A stretch of DNA of 64,000 bases. It comes from Oribacterium sp. C9 (GTDB lineage: Bacteria; Bacillota; Clostridia; Lachnospirales; Lachnospiraceae). The stretch covers positions 1 to 64,000 of the forward strand of contig NZ_MUHW01000004.1 in assembly GCF_002007235.1 (NCBI RefSeq). The letters run 5' to 3'. Below the pieces are notes generated by a model, which saw only the letters and a program-made list of their open reading frames with translations, did not search any database and was not told the DNA's origin. Positions 50,687 to 59,365 of the stretch are shown piece after piece (within the stretch, counting starts at the first letter, position 1; each line of letters opens with the position of its first letter). Made by a program: the position numbers and the translations under genes.

Positions 50687-51385
50687 ATGGCGCAAGGGTC
50701 AAAATCTAAGGTGTCTTTTTCAAGCAGAGTAAAGGATGAGTTAAGGAAAAAAGACTTTACAGCTTATGAAAAAGTTATTAATATTGGAAACGTCGATTCA
50801 CGTGATTTTGAGACTCGTTCTTATGTCAGAGAACGCTTTTTGAATTCCGGGTCGGTGACTGATCCGAAGAAGGATTATCATCTGGAGTTCGTATGCGATG
50901 GAGCGGAAGATGCCGATCGTGTTTCTGTTGAACTTCGTACATTCGGACTGGAGCCGAGGATCATGGATCGCAACGGTCATCTGGTTGTGTACTTAAAGGA
51001 TGCTTCACAGATCTCCGATGTTCTGAATCTCATGGGTGCGGTTGACGGACTCATGGAATTTGAGAATACGCGTATCCTGAAGGAAGTGAGCGAGAAAGTA
51101 AATCGTCGTGTCAACTGTGAGACTGCCAACCTTCAAAGAACAGTTTCGGCAGGTATACGGCAGATTGAAGATATAGAATTGATAGAGAAGGAACTGGGAC
51201 TTCGTAAGATAGACCCGGGACTGCGAGAGATAGCCGAGAAGCGCTTAGAGGATCCCAATGCTTCCCTTGCTGAACTTGCAGAACGTCTGAGTGAACCGAT
51301 TGGAAAGAGCGGAGCCAATCACCGTATGAGGAAGCTGGCAAGTATTGCCGATGAGTTACGTAAAAAGACCGCAAGGGGAGTATAA
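50687..51385 (+). CDS. whiA: WhiA-like regulator with shortened N-terminal domain
   Basis: 232 residues from ATG 50687 behind CCGGAGG. WhiA proteins are normally about 310-330 residues: a two-repeat LAGLIDADG-like domain and a C-terminal helix-turn-helix. Here SFSSRVKDELRK is present, but the next recognised part is YVRERFLNSGSVTDPKKDYH, the start of the second repeat. About 75-80 residues are missing in between, with no frameshift seen. The DNA-binding region is intact: VNRRVNCETANLQRTV, IEDIELIEKELG, LAELAERLSEPIGKSGANHR. Expected role: cell division or chromosome-related control. Ends 85 bases before the HPr-like gene. Confidence 0.85.
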   Translation: MAQGSKSKVSFSSRVKDELRKKDFTAYEKVINIGNVDSRDFETRSYVRERFLNSGSVTDPKKDYHLEFVCDGAEDADRVSVELRTFGLEPRIMDRNGHLVVYLKDASQISDVLNLMGAVDGLMEFENTRILKEVSEKVNRRVNCETANLQRTVSAGIRQIEDIELIEKELGLRKIDPGLREIAEKRLEDPNASLAELAERLSEPIGKSGANHRMRKLASIADELRKKTARGV

Positions 51386-51470
51386 AAAAGAAGTTGAGTT
51401 TTTTGTTGGTTAGCAATGTAAAACGTGATTTTCATTGCGGACATCTAGCTGATCTTCATGGAGGACAATG

Positions 51471-51731
51471 ATGAAGGACACAAACGTGGTAGTAAATTTA
51501 CCAAAGAAATCTGATGACCATCCGGTTGCTATGCTTGTACAGATCGCAAGTAGATATGAGTCACGTATTTACATGGCAGACGGCCCAAGAAAAGTTAACG
51601 CAAAGTCTATTATGGGTATGATGGCACTTGGCATCAACAACGGTCAGGAGCTTGTTGTATCTGCAGAAGGTTCAGATGAGGCTGATGCAGTAACTGCTAT
51701 CTCAGAGTATCTTCGCGGCGAAGCAGTTTAA
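51471..51731 (+). CDS. Crh-like HPr paralogue (no His15)
   Basis: 86 residues; ATG 51471 has GGAGG 6 bases upstream. The sequence aligns without gaps to HPr. At the phospho-histidine site HPr has H15-A-R17-P18; here the residues are Asp15-Asp16-His17-Pro18, so His15 and Arg17 are both lost. The Ser46 site VNAKSIMGMMALG is conserved, with Ser at exactly position 46. B. subtilis Crh likewise lacks His15 (Gln) and keeps Ser46, and likewise lies behind whiA (yvcL). It would therefore be a substrate of HPrK and a CcpA co-regulator, not a PTS carrier. A terminator follows. Confidence 0.85.
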   Translation: MKDTNVVVNLPKKSDDHPVAMLVQIASRYESRIYMADGPRKVNAKSIMGMMALGINNGQELVVSAEGSDEADAVTAISEYLRGEAV

Positions 51732-51760
51732 TTGACATATAGATCATTACGGGATATTCA

Positions 51761-51789
51761 GGCAGTCGCTTATGCGGCTGTCTTTTTTT
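51761..51789 (+). terminator. terminator after the HPr-like gene
   Basis: GGCAGTCGC / GCGGCTGTC (two G-U pairs) around TTAT, followed by seven T. It closes the hprK-murB-rapZ-whiA-HPr unit. Confidence 0.88.
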
Positions 51790-51876
51790 GATAAAAATCA
51801 GAACATATATTCTAAAATTGAACTTGATGTGCTATGATATGACATAAGTGTCGTGATAAATATTAAGGAGTTTCAG

Positions 51877-54800
51877 ATGGGTTTTACACATTTACATGTA
51901 CATACTTCATACAGTCTTTTGGATGGCGCCGGAAGGATACCGGAGATGGTGGCGAGGTGCAAGGAACTGGGGATGGACTCCATGGCGATCACGGATCACG
52001 GAGTTATGTATGGCGTTATTGATTTTTATAAAGAGGCCAGGAAGCAGGGAATAAAGCCTATACTTGGATGCGAGATATATCTGACTTCCGGTTCCAGATT
52101 CGACAGGGAGATCGTAAAGGGCGACGATAGATATTATCATCTGGTACTTTTGGCTGAGAACGATACAGGCTATGAAAACCTCATGAAGATAGTTTCTTTG
52201 GGATTCACAGACGGCTACTACTATAAGCCCCGTGTGGATTATGAGACTCTGGAGATGTACCATGAGGGAATCATAGCTCTTTCGGCTTGTCTTGCGGGAG
52301 AAGTATCGAAGAATCTGGCGAGAAGCATGTACGATGAGGCGAAGGCTGCAGCCCTTCACTATCAGAGCATCTTCGGAGAGGGTAATTTCTTTCTGGAGCT
52401 TCAGGATCATGGATATCCGGAGCAGAAGCGTGTCAATGCAGGTCTCCTGCAGCTTCATGAAGAAACAGGTATACCTCTTGTGGCTACAAACGATATTCAC
52501 TACACCTTCAAGTCTGATGCTGAGGCTCACGACATACTTCTTTGTCTACAGACAGGAAAAAAGGTGGCGGACGAGAATCGTATGCGCTATCCGGGAGGAC
52601 AGTTCTACATTAAGTCTGAGGAAGAGATGCGTGCGCTCTTTCCATATGCCCAGGAAGCGCTGGACAACACCCACAGGATCGCGGAGAGATGTAATGTCGA
52701 GATAGAGTTCGGACATTACCATCTTCCCAAGTATGAGGTTCCTGAGGGATATACATCACTCAGTTATCTCACAGAGCTTTGTGAGAACGGACTGAAAGAG
52801 CGTTACGGTGATGAAGCAGACAGGCACAGAGAACGTCTTCAGTATGAACTTGATACCATCACATCCATGGGTTTTGTGGATTATTTCCTTATAGTCTGGG
52901 ATTATATACATTTTGCAAAGACACATGATATATCCGTTGGTCCGGGAAGAGGTTCAGCGGCAGGATCCATAGTCGCCTATGCCATAGGCATTACCGATAT
53001 CGACCCTATGCGTTACAATCTTATCTTCGAGCGTTTCCTGAATCCGGAACGTGTAACCATGCCCGATGTGGACGTGGATTTCGAATACGAAAGACGTCAG
53101 GAGGTCATTGATTATGTCACTGAAAAATATGGTAAGGACAATGTAACACAGATCGTCACCTTCGGTACTCTTGCGGCAAAGGGCGTTATCAGAGACGTGG
53201 GGCGTGTTCTGGACATACCTTATGCGAAGTGCGATATTATAGCGAAGCTGGTTCCAAATGAGCTCAACATGACTCTGGACAGGGCTCTCGAGATCAGTCC
53301 GGATCTTAAAAAGATGTATGAGTCTGACGAAGAGACATATCGTATCATCACCATGAGTAAGAGACTTGAGGGACTTCCGAGACACAGCTCCATGCATGCT
53401 GCGGGAGTGGTTATCTCCGGTCAGCCTGTAGTGAACTATGTGCCTCTTTCCAGAGGTTCCGACGGTTCTGTCACCACCCAGTTCACTATGACCACTATTG
53501 AGGAGCTCGGTCTTCTCAAGATGGATTTCCTCGGCCTTCGTACCCTGACGGTCATAAAGGATGCTATAAGATTTGCAAATCAGTCCCGTGGCATAGAGCT
53601 CACTGTAGACAATATGGATTACAACGACCCTAAGGTCTATCACATGATCTCACAGGGAAAGTGCGAGGGAGTGTTCCAGCTGGAATCTGCGGGTATGAAA
53701 AACTTCATGAAGGAGTTAAGACCCGAGAACATCGAAGATATCATAGCCGGAGTGGCACTCTACAGACCGGGCCCTATGGATTTCATTCCGAAGTATATAA
53801 AGGGAAAACGCAATCCGGGACTCATCACCTATGACTGCCCGGAGATAAAACCTATCCTCGAAAACACCTACGGATGTATCGTTTATCAGGAGCAGGTTAT
53901 GCAGATCGTTCGTGATCTCGCGGGCTATTCAATGGGACGTTCCGACCTCGTTCGCCGTGCCATGAGTAAGAAGAAGGCTTCTGTCATGGAAAAGGAGCGT
54001 CAGAATTTCGTTTACGGAAACAAGGAGGAAGGGATCCCTGGCTGTATCGCCAGGGGTATAGATGAAACTACAGCAAATCACATCTATGATGAGATGATCG
54101 ATTTCGCCAAGTATGCCTTCAACAAGTCCCATGCTGCCTGCTATGCGGTGGTAGCATATCAGACCGCTTACCTTCGCTGCTATTATCCGGCAGAATTTTT
54201 TGCTGCTCTTATGACATCTTTTATGGATAATCAGGGAAAAACTGCCGAATATATAGATGTGGTGAAGTCATTCGGCATAAAGATACTGCCGCCTGATGTG
54301 AACACGGCAGAGATAGGCTTTTCAGTAAGCGATGGTGCCATCAGATATGGACTCAGTGCCGTAAAGGGAGTAGGACGTACCGCGGCACTCCAGATCATAA
54401 ATGAACGTAAGCTTCATGGTCCGTTTAAGGATTTTGAAGACTTCGTCATGAGAGTGACGGAGAAAGGCATTAACAGAAGAGCCATAGAGTATTTTATCCA
54501 GGCCGGCGGCACCGACGGAATGAAGGGAAACCGCAGGGAAAAGATGGCTGTGACGCCGATGATCATCGACAGCAAGGCCAAGGAAAAGGTGAATTCCATG
54601 GCAGGCCAGATGACTCTCGCAGATCTTTTGGGAGAGGATAACAAGGAAGCGGCGGAGTTCCGCATCACCATGCCGAAACTCACTGAATATACCAAGGGAG
54701 AGATACTTCAGTTCGAGAAGGAGGCTCTGGGATTCTATCTCAGCGGTCATCCTCTGGACGAGTACATGGATGCTATAAAGGCCAATGTTTCAGCGTCGAG

Positions 54801-55362
54801 CTTTGACTTCCGAAGGGATCCAGAGTCCGGTAATGTGAATCTCAGGAACAAGCAGAGGGTCACTATCGGTGGAATCATCACTGAGGTGAAGACCAAGATA
54901 ACATCGAAGCAGCAAAAGCAGATGGCTTTCATACAGCTTGAAGATATGGTGGGTACAGTGGAGGTTGTAGTATTCCCGAATGTTTTCGAGATAAAGCGTT
55001 CACTTCTTACCGAGGACAGAAAGGTGTTTATTTACGGGTATGTGGATGGCACCGGTGACGGAGACAGTAAGCTCATTGCCGACAATATCTACAGCTTTGA
55101 GGAGGCACCTAAGGAGCTGTGGCTTCAGTTTGAGTCCAAGGAAAGCTTCCTTGGTCTGCAGCAGAAGGTAGACAGGGTCATATATGAACACCAGGGTTCG
55201 GATTTTGTATCTATTTATCTCAGAAAGGAAAAGGCAGTGAAAAATCTGAACAGGAATCAGGCGGTTCATGTGAATGATGCACTACTGAAGGAGTTTGAAC
55301 ATATGGTTGGTGAAAAAAATGTCAAAGTTACATACAAAGTATTGAAAAAAATACAAAATTAA
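51877..55362 (+). CDS. dnaE: DNA polymerase III subunit alpha (DnaE)
   Basis: 1161 residues; ATG 51877 is chosen for AAGGAG 6 bases upstream, over an in-frame GTG at 51853. The PHP domain comes first (THLHVHTSYSLLDG). The catalytic aspartates are in MPDVDVDFEYERR (about 395-405) and LLKMDFLGLRTL (about 548-558). GPGRGSAAGSIVAYA, YRPGPMDFIPKY and the helix-hairpin-helix region precede an OB-fold near 980-1060. It lacks the N-terminal exonuclease of PolC, so it is the DnaE-type polymerase. Confidence 0.96.
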   Translation: MGFTHLHVHTSYSLLDGAGRIPEMVARCKELGMDSMAITDHGVMYGVIDFYKEARKQGIKPILGCEIYLTSGSRFDREIVKGDDRYYHLVLLAENDTGYENLMKIVSLGFTDGYYYKPRVDYETLEMYHEGIIALSACLAGEVSKNLARSMYDEAKAAALHYQSIFGEGNFFLELQDHGYPEQKRVNAGLLQLHEETGIPLVATNDIHYTFKSDAEAHDILLCLQTGKKVADENRMRYPGGQFYIKSEEEMRALFPYAQEALDNTHRIAERCNVEIEFGHYHLPKYEVPEGYTSLSYLTELCENGLKERYGDEADRHRERLQYELDTITSMGFVDYFLIVWDYIHFAKTHDISVGPGRGSAAGSIVAYAIGITDIDPMRYNLIFERFLNPERVTMPDVDVDFEYERRQEVIDYVTEKYGKDNVTQIVTFGTLAAKGVIRDVGRVLDIPYAKCDIIAKLVPNELNMTLDRALEISPDLKKMYESDEETYRIITMSKRLEGLPRHSSMHAAGVVISGQPVVNYVPLSRGSDGSVTTQFTMTTIEELGLLKMDFLGLRTLTVIKDAIRFANQSRGIELTVDNMDYNDPKVYHMISQGKCEGVFQLESAGMKNFMKELRPENIEDIIAGVALYRPGPMDFIPKYIKGKRNPGLITYDCPEIKPILENTYGCIVYQEQVMQIVRDLAGYSMGRSDLVRRAMSKKKASVMEKERQNFVYGNKEEGIPGCIARGIDETTANHIYDEMIDFAKYAFNKSHAACYAVVAYQTAYLRCYYPAEFFAALMTSFMDNQGKTAEYIDVVKSFGIKILPPDVNTAEIGFSVSDGAIRYGLSAVKGVGRTAALQIINERKLHGPFKDFEDFVMRVTEKGINRRAIEYFIQAGGTDGMKGNRREKMAVTPMIIDSKAKEKVNSMAGQMTLADLLGEDNKEAAEFRITMPKLTEYTKGEILQFEKEALGFYLSGHPLDEYMDAIKANVSASSFDFRRDPESGNVNLRNKQRVTIGGIITEVKTKITSKQQKQMAFIQLEDMVGTVEVVVFPNVFEIKRSLLTEDRKVFIYGYVDGTGDGDSKLIADNIYSFEEAPKELWLQFESKESFLGLQQKVDRVIYEHQGSDFVSIYLRKEKAVKNLNRNQAVHVNDALLKEFEHMVGEKNVKVTYKVLKKIQN

Positions 55363-55459
55363 ACTATTATATAAACTCAGTTTGAATTAATTTTCGATTT
55401 CAAATGTCGCCATAAGGCTATTATTAGGGAGAATCTAGACAAAAAGTGGAGGAATAACT

Positions 55460-56437
55460 ATGGCTGCAAAATCTGTAAAAACAATAGGCGTTTTAACATC
55501 AGGTGGTGACGCGCCGGGAATGAACGCCTGCGTTCGTTCTGTTGTAAGAACCGCTATTCATGAGGGACTTAAGGTTAAAGGTATCATGAGAGGTTATGCA
55601 GGCCTTCTTCAGGAGGAAATCGTTGATATGGATACAACATCCGTATCCGATACCATCAGCCATGGAGGAACTATTTTATATACAGCAAGATGTATGGAAT
55701 TTACAACACCTGAGGGTCAGCAGCGTGGAGCTGAGATCTGCAGAAAGCACGGAATCGACGGTATAGTCGTTGTCGGCGGTGACGGTTCTTTCCGCGGAGC
55801 AGGAAAGCTTTCAGCATTAGGCATTAACACCATCGGTGTTCCGGGTACTATCGACCTCGATATCGCCTGCACAGATTATACTATCGGTTTTGATACAGCC
55901 ATCAACACAGCTATGGATGCTATCGATAAGCTGAGAGATACTTCCACATCTCACGAGCGTTGTTCAATCATCGAGGTAATGGGAAGGCGCGCAGGATATA
56001 TCGCTCTCTGGTGCGGTGTTGCCAACGGTGCCGAGGAGATCCTCATTCCTGAGCGTTACGATGGCGACGAGCAGGCTATCATCAATCGTATCATCGAGGC
56101 ACGTAAGAGAGGAAAGAAGCATTATATCATCATCAATGCTGAGGGTATCGGTCACAGTGCATCTATGGCAAAGCGTATCGAGGCTGCAACCGGTATCGAG
56201 ACAAGAGCTACCATCCTCGGACATATCCAGCGTGGTGGTTCACCGACCTGTAAGGACCGTTACTATGCATCCATGATGGGTGCAAAGGCAGCAGAGCTCC
56301 TTTGTCAGGGTAAGTCAAACCGTGTAGTTGCTTATAAGAACGGTGAGTTCGTAGATTTCGACATTCAGGAAGCACTTCAGATGAAGAAGGATATCCCTGA
56401 GGAGCAGTACAGAATCGCAAGTCTTCTCGTAAGATAA
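55460..56437 (+). CDS. pfkA: ATP-dependent 6-phosphofructokinase
   Basis: 325 residues. It phosphorylates fructose 6-phosphate. TSGGDAPGMNACVR, VVGGDGSFRGA (nucleotide loop; Gly after GGD favours ATP over pyrophosphate), GTIDLDIACTDYTIGFDTA with both catalytic Asp, EVMGRRAGYIA and GHIQRGGSP are in order. The usual TIDND reads TIDLD, which is common in Lachnospiraceae. GGAGG precedes the ATG. Confidence 0.96.
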   Translation: MAAKSVKTIGVLTSGGDAPGMNACVRSVVRTAIHEGLKVKGIMRGYAGLLQEEIVDMDTTSVSDTISHGGTILYTARCMEFTTPEGQQRGAEICRKHGIDGIVVVGGDGSFRGAGKLSALGINTIGVPGTIDLDIACTDYTIGFDTAINTAMDAIDKLRDTSTSHERCSIIEVMGRRAGYIALWCGVANGAEEILIPERYDGDEQAIINRIIEARKRGKKHYIIINAEGIGHSASMAKRIEAATGIETRATILGHIQRGGSPTCKDRYYASMMGAKAAELLCQGKSNRVVAYKNGEFVDFDIQEALQMKKDIPEEQYRIASLLVR

Positions 56438-56500
56438 CGGACGATTCTGCTTACCATAGTTGATTCCGGCGGGATCAATAAATAATAGAAGATAATAGGG

Positions 56501-56536
56501 ATGCGGTGTGGGTAGTTTCTTCACCGCATCTTTTTT
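56501..56536 (+). terminator. terminator of pfkA
   Basis: GATGCGGTG / CACCGCATC around a 12-base loop, followed by six T. Confidence 0.85.
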
Positions 56537-56573
56537 ATTATCATGACTTCGCCCGGACGATTATCTTTTTTAT

Positions 56574-56602
56574 TTGCACACAATTGATAATTGTGTTATC
56601 AT
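56574..56602 (+). promoter_or_regulatory. promoter with full-spacer palindrome
   Basis: TTGCAC (56574-56579) and TATCAT (56597-56602) are 17 bases apart. ACACAATT-GAT-AATTGTGT (56578-56596), a perfect inverted repeat with 8-bp arms, fills the spacer. It probably drives DUF6145-dusB and is repressed or activated by a dimeric regulator. Confidence 0.55.
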
Positions 56603-56683
56603 GCGCCTTACGGTGAATAGATAAATGGCGGAATGTGTGATATGAATGCGTTTAATTGTTATCATACGCGTTACGGAGAATAG
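56591..56683 (+). repeat. two imperfect direct repeats of about 28 bases
   Basis: The segment from TTGTGTTATCATGCG to GGTGAATAG (56591-56620) recurs as TTGTTATCATACGCG to GGAGAATAG (56656-56683). Both contain TTATCAT, TTACGG and GAATAG. They lie in the 5' leader of the DUF6145 gene. The gene-free stretch 56438-56794 otherwise holds only the pfkA terminator and this promoter region. Confidence 0.6.
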
Positions 56684-56794
56684 TGACTGATGTGACCTGA
56701 TTTCGATATTCAGTCTTATGTCCGAAAGCTTTTTCGCTTTAATATGTGTCACTTTAGAGCCGGTATGGGTTCAATATGATATGGAGGTAAAGCT

Positions 56795-57412
56795 ATGTCA
56801 ACAAATGCAAATTCAAGCCTCGAGGGAAACAACGTGGTCCTTTGCGCGGCTAATTCATATAATCAGAAGTTTTTCATGAATCCGGAGTACAACAATCTTC
56901 CGGAGGATGTGCTTAAGGAGCTTAAGATAATATCCGTAGAGTATACGGAAGAGATCGGCGGTATCTTCCTTATGGAGTTCAATGCCGACAACAAGCTGGT
57001 GCTCAAGTCGATGCACGAGGACGGAGATGTTATGTTCGATGAGGATAACTCAAGAAAGAAGATCAACAGCATCGCCGAGAAGTACGAAGCACTTTTTACA
57101 AAGCTTGAGACCTATTATTCTGCTATCCAGGCTCTTCATGGCAATGTCAGAAGAGGCGAGAGCGAGGTAGAGATCACAGACGAGGACAGAAATGCAGAGC
57201 CCGGTGCCAACAACCCGGAGGGAATCGCTGAAGTTAGAAGAGCGACAGCCGAGGAGGTAGAATCAATGTATGGATCCTCCGAGGTGGACAAGACGGTAGT
57301 AGCGGAGAATGAGCAGGGCTCCATCCGTATGACGGGCTCATGGGATATGCCGGTACACCCGGATGACCCGGACGCAGAGAATACAGCATATCATACGTTA
57401 TTTGGGGATTAA
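56795..57412 (+). CDS. DUF6145-type protein
   Basis: 205 residues. The first 115 residues resemble DUF6145, a family I associate with Lachnospiraceae: NVVLCAANSYNQKFFMNPEYN, LKELKIISVEYTEEIGGIF and a helical end. Residues about 120-205 are acidic and probably disordered. It is cytoplasmic, with no signal or membrane segment. It precedes dusB, from which it is separated by a hairpin with T-tract. GGAGG precedes the ATG. The family name is from memory of its pattern and could be wrong. Confidence 0.65.
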   Translation: MSTNANSSLEGNNVVLCAANSYNQKFFMNPEYNNLPEDVLKELKIISVEYTEEIGGIFLMEFNADNKLVLKSMHEDGDVMFDEDNSRKKINSIAEKYEALFTKLETYYSAIQALHGNVRRGESEVEITDEDRNAEPGANNPEGIAEVRRATAEEVESMYGSSEVDKTVVAENEQGSIRMTGSWDMPVHPDDPDAENTAYHTLFGD

Positions 57413-57461
57413 TCCGCTTTCTATGAAAGCGGATGCCGCCCAGCCGGCGAGGCTGGTTTTT
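57412..57461 (+). repeat. second copy of the two-hairpin repeat, acting as terminator
   Basis: ATCCGCTTTC-tat-GAAAGCGGAT (57412-57434), linker GCCGC, CCAGCC-ggcga-GGCTGG (57440-57456), then TTTTTC. Hairpin two with its T-run is a good terminator for the DUF6145 gene, whose stop codon lies in the first stem. The same unit occurs at 35598-35649, with an A-T pair in place of this C-G pair in stem one. Confidence 0.75.
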
Positions 57462-57493
57462 CTTAGTACATTTGTGATTTAGAAAGAATATTA

Positions 57494-58453
57494 ATGAAAA
57501 TCGGAAACATTGAACTTAAAAACAATGTGGTGATGGCGCCTATGGCGGGGGTCACAGACCTCCCGTTCAGAACATTGGTACATGAAATGGGTGCGGGACT
57601 CACCACAACAGAGATGGTCAGTGCAAAGGCCATCTTATATAAGAATAAAAATACTGAGGAGCTCATGAAGAGGGATGGCGATGGAACTCCTGTTGCGGTT
57701 CAGCTCTTCGGCTCAGACCCTGAGATAATGTCGGATATAGCTCATCAGATCGAGGACAGGTTCGATATGATAGATGTGAACATGGGATGTCCTGTTGGTA
57801 AGATAGTCAACAACCATGAGGGATCGGATCTTATGAATCACCCGGATCTCGCTTATGAGATATTGAGCAGTATGGTGAAAAAGTGCCATGTCCCTATCAC
57901 AGTGAAGTTCCGAAAGGGCTTCATGAAGGAGGATGATACAGCGGTAGAGTTCGCAAAAATGGCCGAAAGCGCCGGCGTATCCGCTGTGACGGTACATGGA
58001 AGGACCCGCTCCCAGATGTATGCCGGAAAAGCGGACTGGGACGTTATAAGACGGGTAAAGGAAGCTGTAAAGATACCGGTATTCGGTAATGGAGATATCT
58101 TTGAGCCTGAGGACGCGAAGAGAATGCTTGAAGAGACAGGCTGCGACGGTGTGGCTATCGCAAGAGGCGCTCAGGGTAATCCATGGCTCTTCAAGAGGAC
58201 TATACATCTACTGGAAACAGGAGAGCTTCTTCCGAAGCCGGAGCTTAAAGAGATCATCGAAATGATCCACAGACATACTGAGCTGATGCGTTCCATAAAG
58301 GGCGAATTTACTACTATAAGAGAGATGCGGAAGCATATTTCATGGTATACGGAAGGACTTCCGAATTCATCCCGTCTGAGGGCTCAGGTGAATACCGCGG
58401 AGAGTATCGAAAAACTCTATGAGCTGGTTGACAAACTACTTATTAATGTATAA
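57494..58453 (+). CDS. dusB: tRNA-dihydrouridine synthase
   Basis: 319 residues, FMN-dependent TIM barrel that reduces uridines in the tRNA D loop. MAPMAGVTDLPFRTLV, DVNMGCPVGKIVNN with the catalytic Cys, TVKFRKGF, VHGRTRSQMYAGKADW and FGNGDIF are the Dus signatures in order. The start lies 33 bases after the repeat/terminator. A weak ribosome binding site (AGAAAGAA) is seen. Confidence 0.94.
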   Translation: MKIGNIELKNNVVMAPMAGVTDLPFRTLVHEMGAGLTTTEMVSAKAILYKNKNTEELMKRDGDGTPVAVQLFGSDPEIMSDIAHQIEDRFDMIDVNMGCPVGKIVNNHEGSDLMNHPDLAYEILSSMVKKCHVPITVKFRKGFMKEDDTAVEFAKMAESAGVSAVTVHGRTRSQMYAGKADWDVIRRVKEAVKIPVFGNGDIFEPEDAKRMLEETGCDGVAIARGAQGNPWLFKRTIHLLETGELLPKPELKEIIEMIHRHTELMRSIKGEFTTIREMRKHISWYTEGLPNSSRLRAQVNTAESIEKLYELVDKLLINV

Positions 58454-58499
58454 AATCAGCATTTGTAAAATCGTAAGGTAAAGGTGTAATATTGCGCCT

Positions 58500-58545
58500 A
58501 AAAGCCGGAAATTTAACATCAAAATTACCGGAGTCATGGCTTTTT
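58500..58545 (+). terminator. weak terminator between dusB and greA
   Basis: AAAAGCC and GGCTTTT enclose a long loop with an inner CCGG/CCGG pair, followed by T. The rest of the 265-base gap before greA shows no gene. Confidence 0.45.
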
Positions 58546-58718
58546 ACGCATGAAGAATGCGTTGAGAGCATAGACATTGGCAGAGGCATATGAGAGGGAT
58601 ACAAAAATTTCTGAATGTATCAAAGGTTTTTGCATTCTGATCATTTAAGATATGACCGGGATATGGGTAGACCGCCCGGGGAACATCAGTTTTTTATGTG
58701 AAAGGAGCTATGGTAAAC

Positions 58719-59213
58719 ATGGCAGAGGAGCAGACAGTAAAGAAAAACTTACTCACACGTGCAGGTCTCAAGAAGTATGAGGAAGAGCTTCATGATCTCA
58801 AGGTAAACCGCAGACAGGAGATCGCTGCAAAGATCAAGGAAGCAAGAGAGCAGGGCGATCTTTCAGAGAATGCCGAGTATGATGCAGCGAAGGATGAGCA
58901 GCGTGATATCGAGGCAAGAATCGTTGAGCTCGAGACACTTCTCAAGAATGTAGAAGTTGTAGACGATACCGTAGAGGGTGAGATCAATGTTGGATGCCGC
59001 GTTCTTCTTCTCGATGAGGAGTTTGACGAGGAAGTTACATACTATATCGTAGGTTCTTCAGAGGCAAACAGCCTTGCAGGAAAGATCTCAAACGAGTCTC
59101 CTGTAGGTCATGCTCTTCTTCATCATAAAGCAGGTGATGAGGTAGAGGTTGAGACTGATGCAGGTCTTCTCAAGTTCAAGGTACTTGAGGTAGCTCGTCA
59201 CGAGGCTGAGTAA
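58719..59213 (+). CDS. greA: transcription elongation factor GreA
   Basis: 164 residues from ATG 58719; ATG 58710 is only 2 bases from AAAGGAG. GreA stimulates RNA cleavage by backtracked RNA polymerase. The N-terminal coiled coil carries LTRAGLKKYEEELHDLK and AREQGDLSENAEYDAAKDEQ, with the tip acidic pair DLSENAEYD. The C-terminal FKBP-like domain has GSSEAN and ISNESPVGHALL. Confidence 0.96.
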   Translation: MAEEQTVKKNLLTRAGLKKYEEELHDLKVNRRQEIAAKIKEAREQGDLSENAEYDAAKDEQRDIEARIVELETLLKNVEVVDDTVEGEINVGCRVLLLDEEFDEEVTYYIVGSSEANSLAGKISNESPVGHALLHHKAGDEVEVETDAGLLKFKVLEVARHEAE

Positions 59214-59365
59214 TTCGGAAATACTTTAAATATCGGACGGCGGGGTGAATGTGGCCCGGCCGTCTTCATTAGCATAAAGCGGTGTATGCGGCTGAAACGA
59301 GCTGTACGCACCATGAGACACATGGTTCTTCATGTGTAGATTTCATATTCAAGAGGGAGAGAAAC

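Noticed and set aside
52954-53643. 229-codon open frame opposite dnaE
   Set aside because: It overlaps the catalytic core of DnaE, which is unmistakable; there is no ribosome binding site and no recognisable product.
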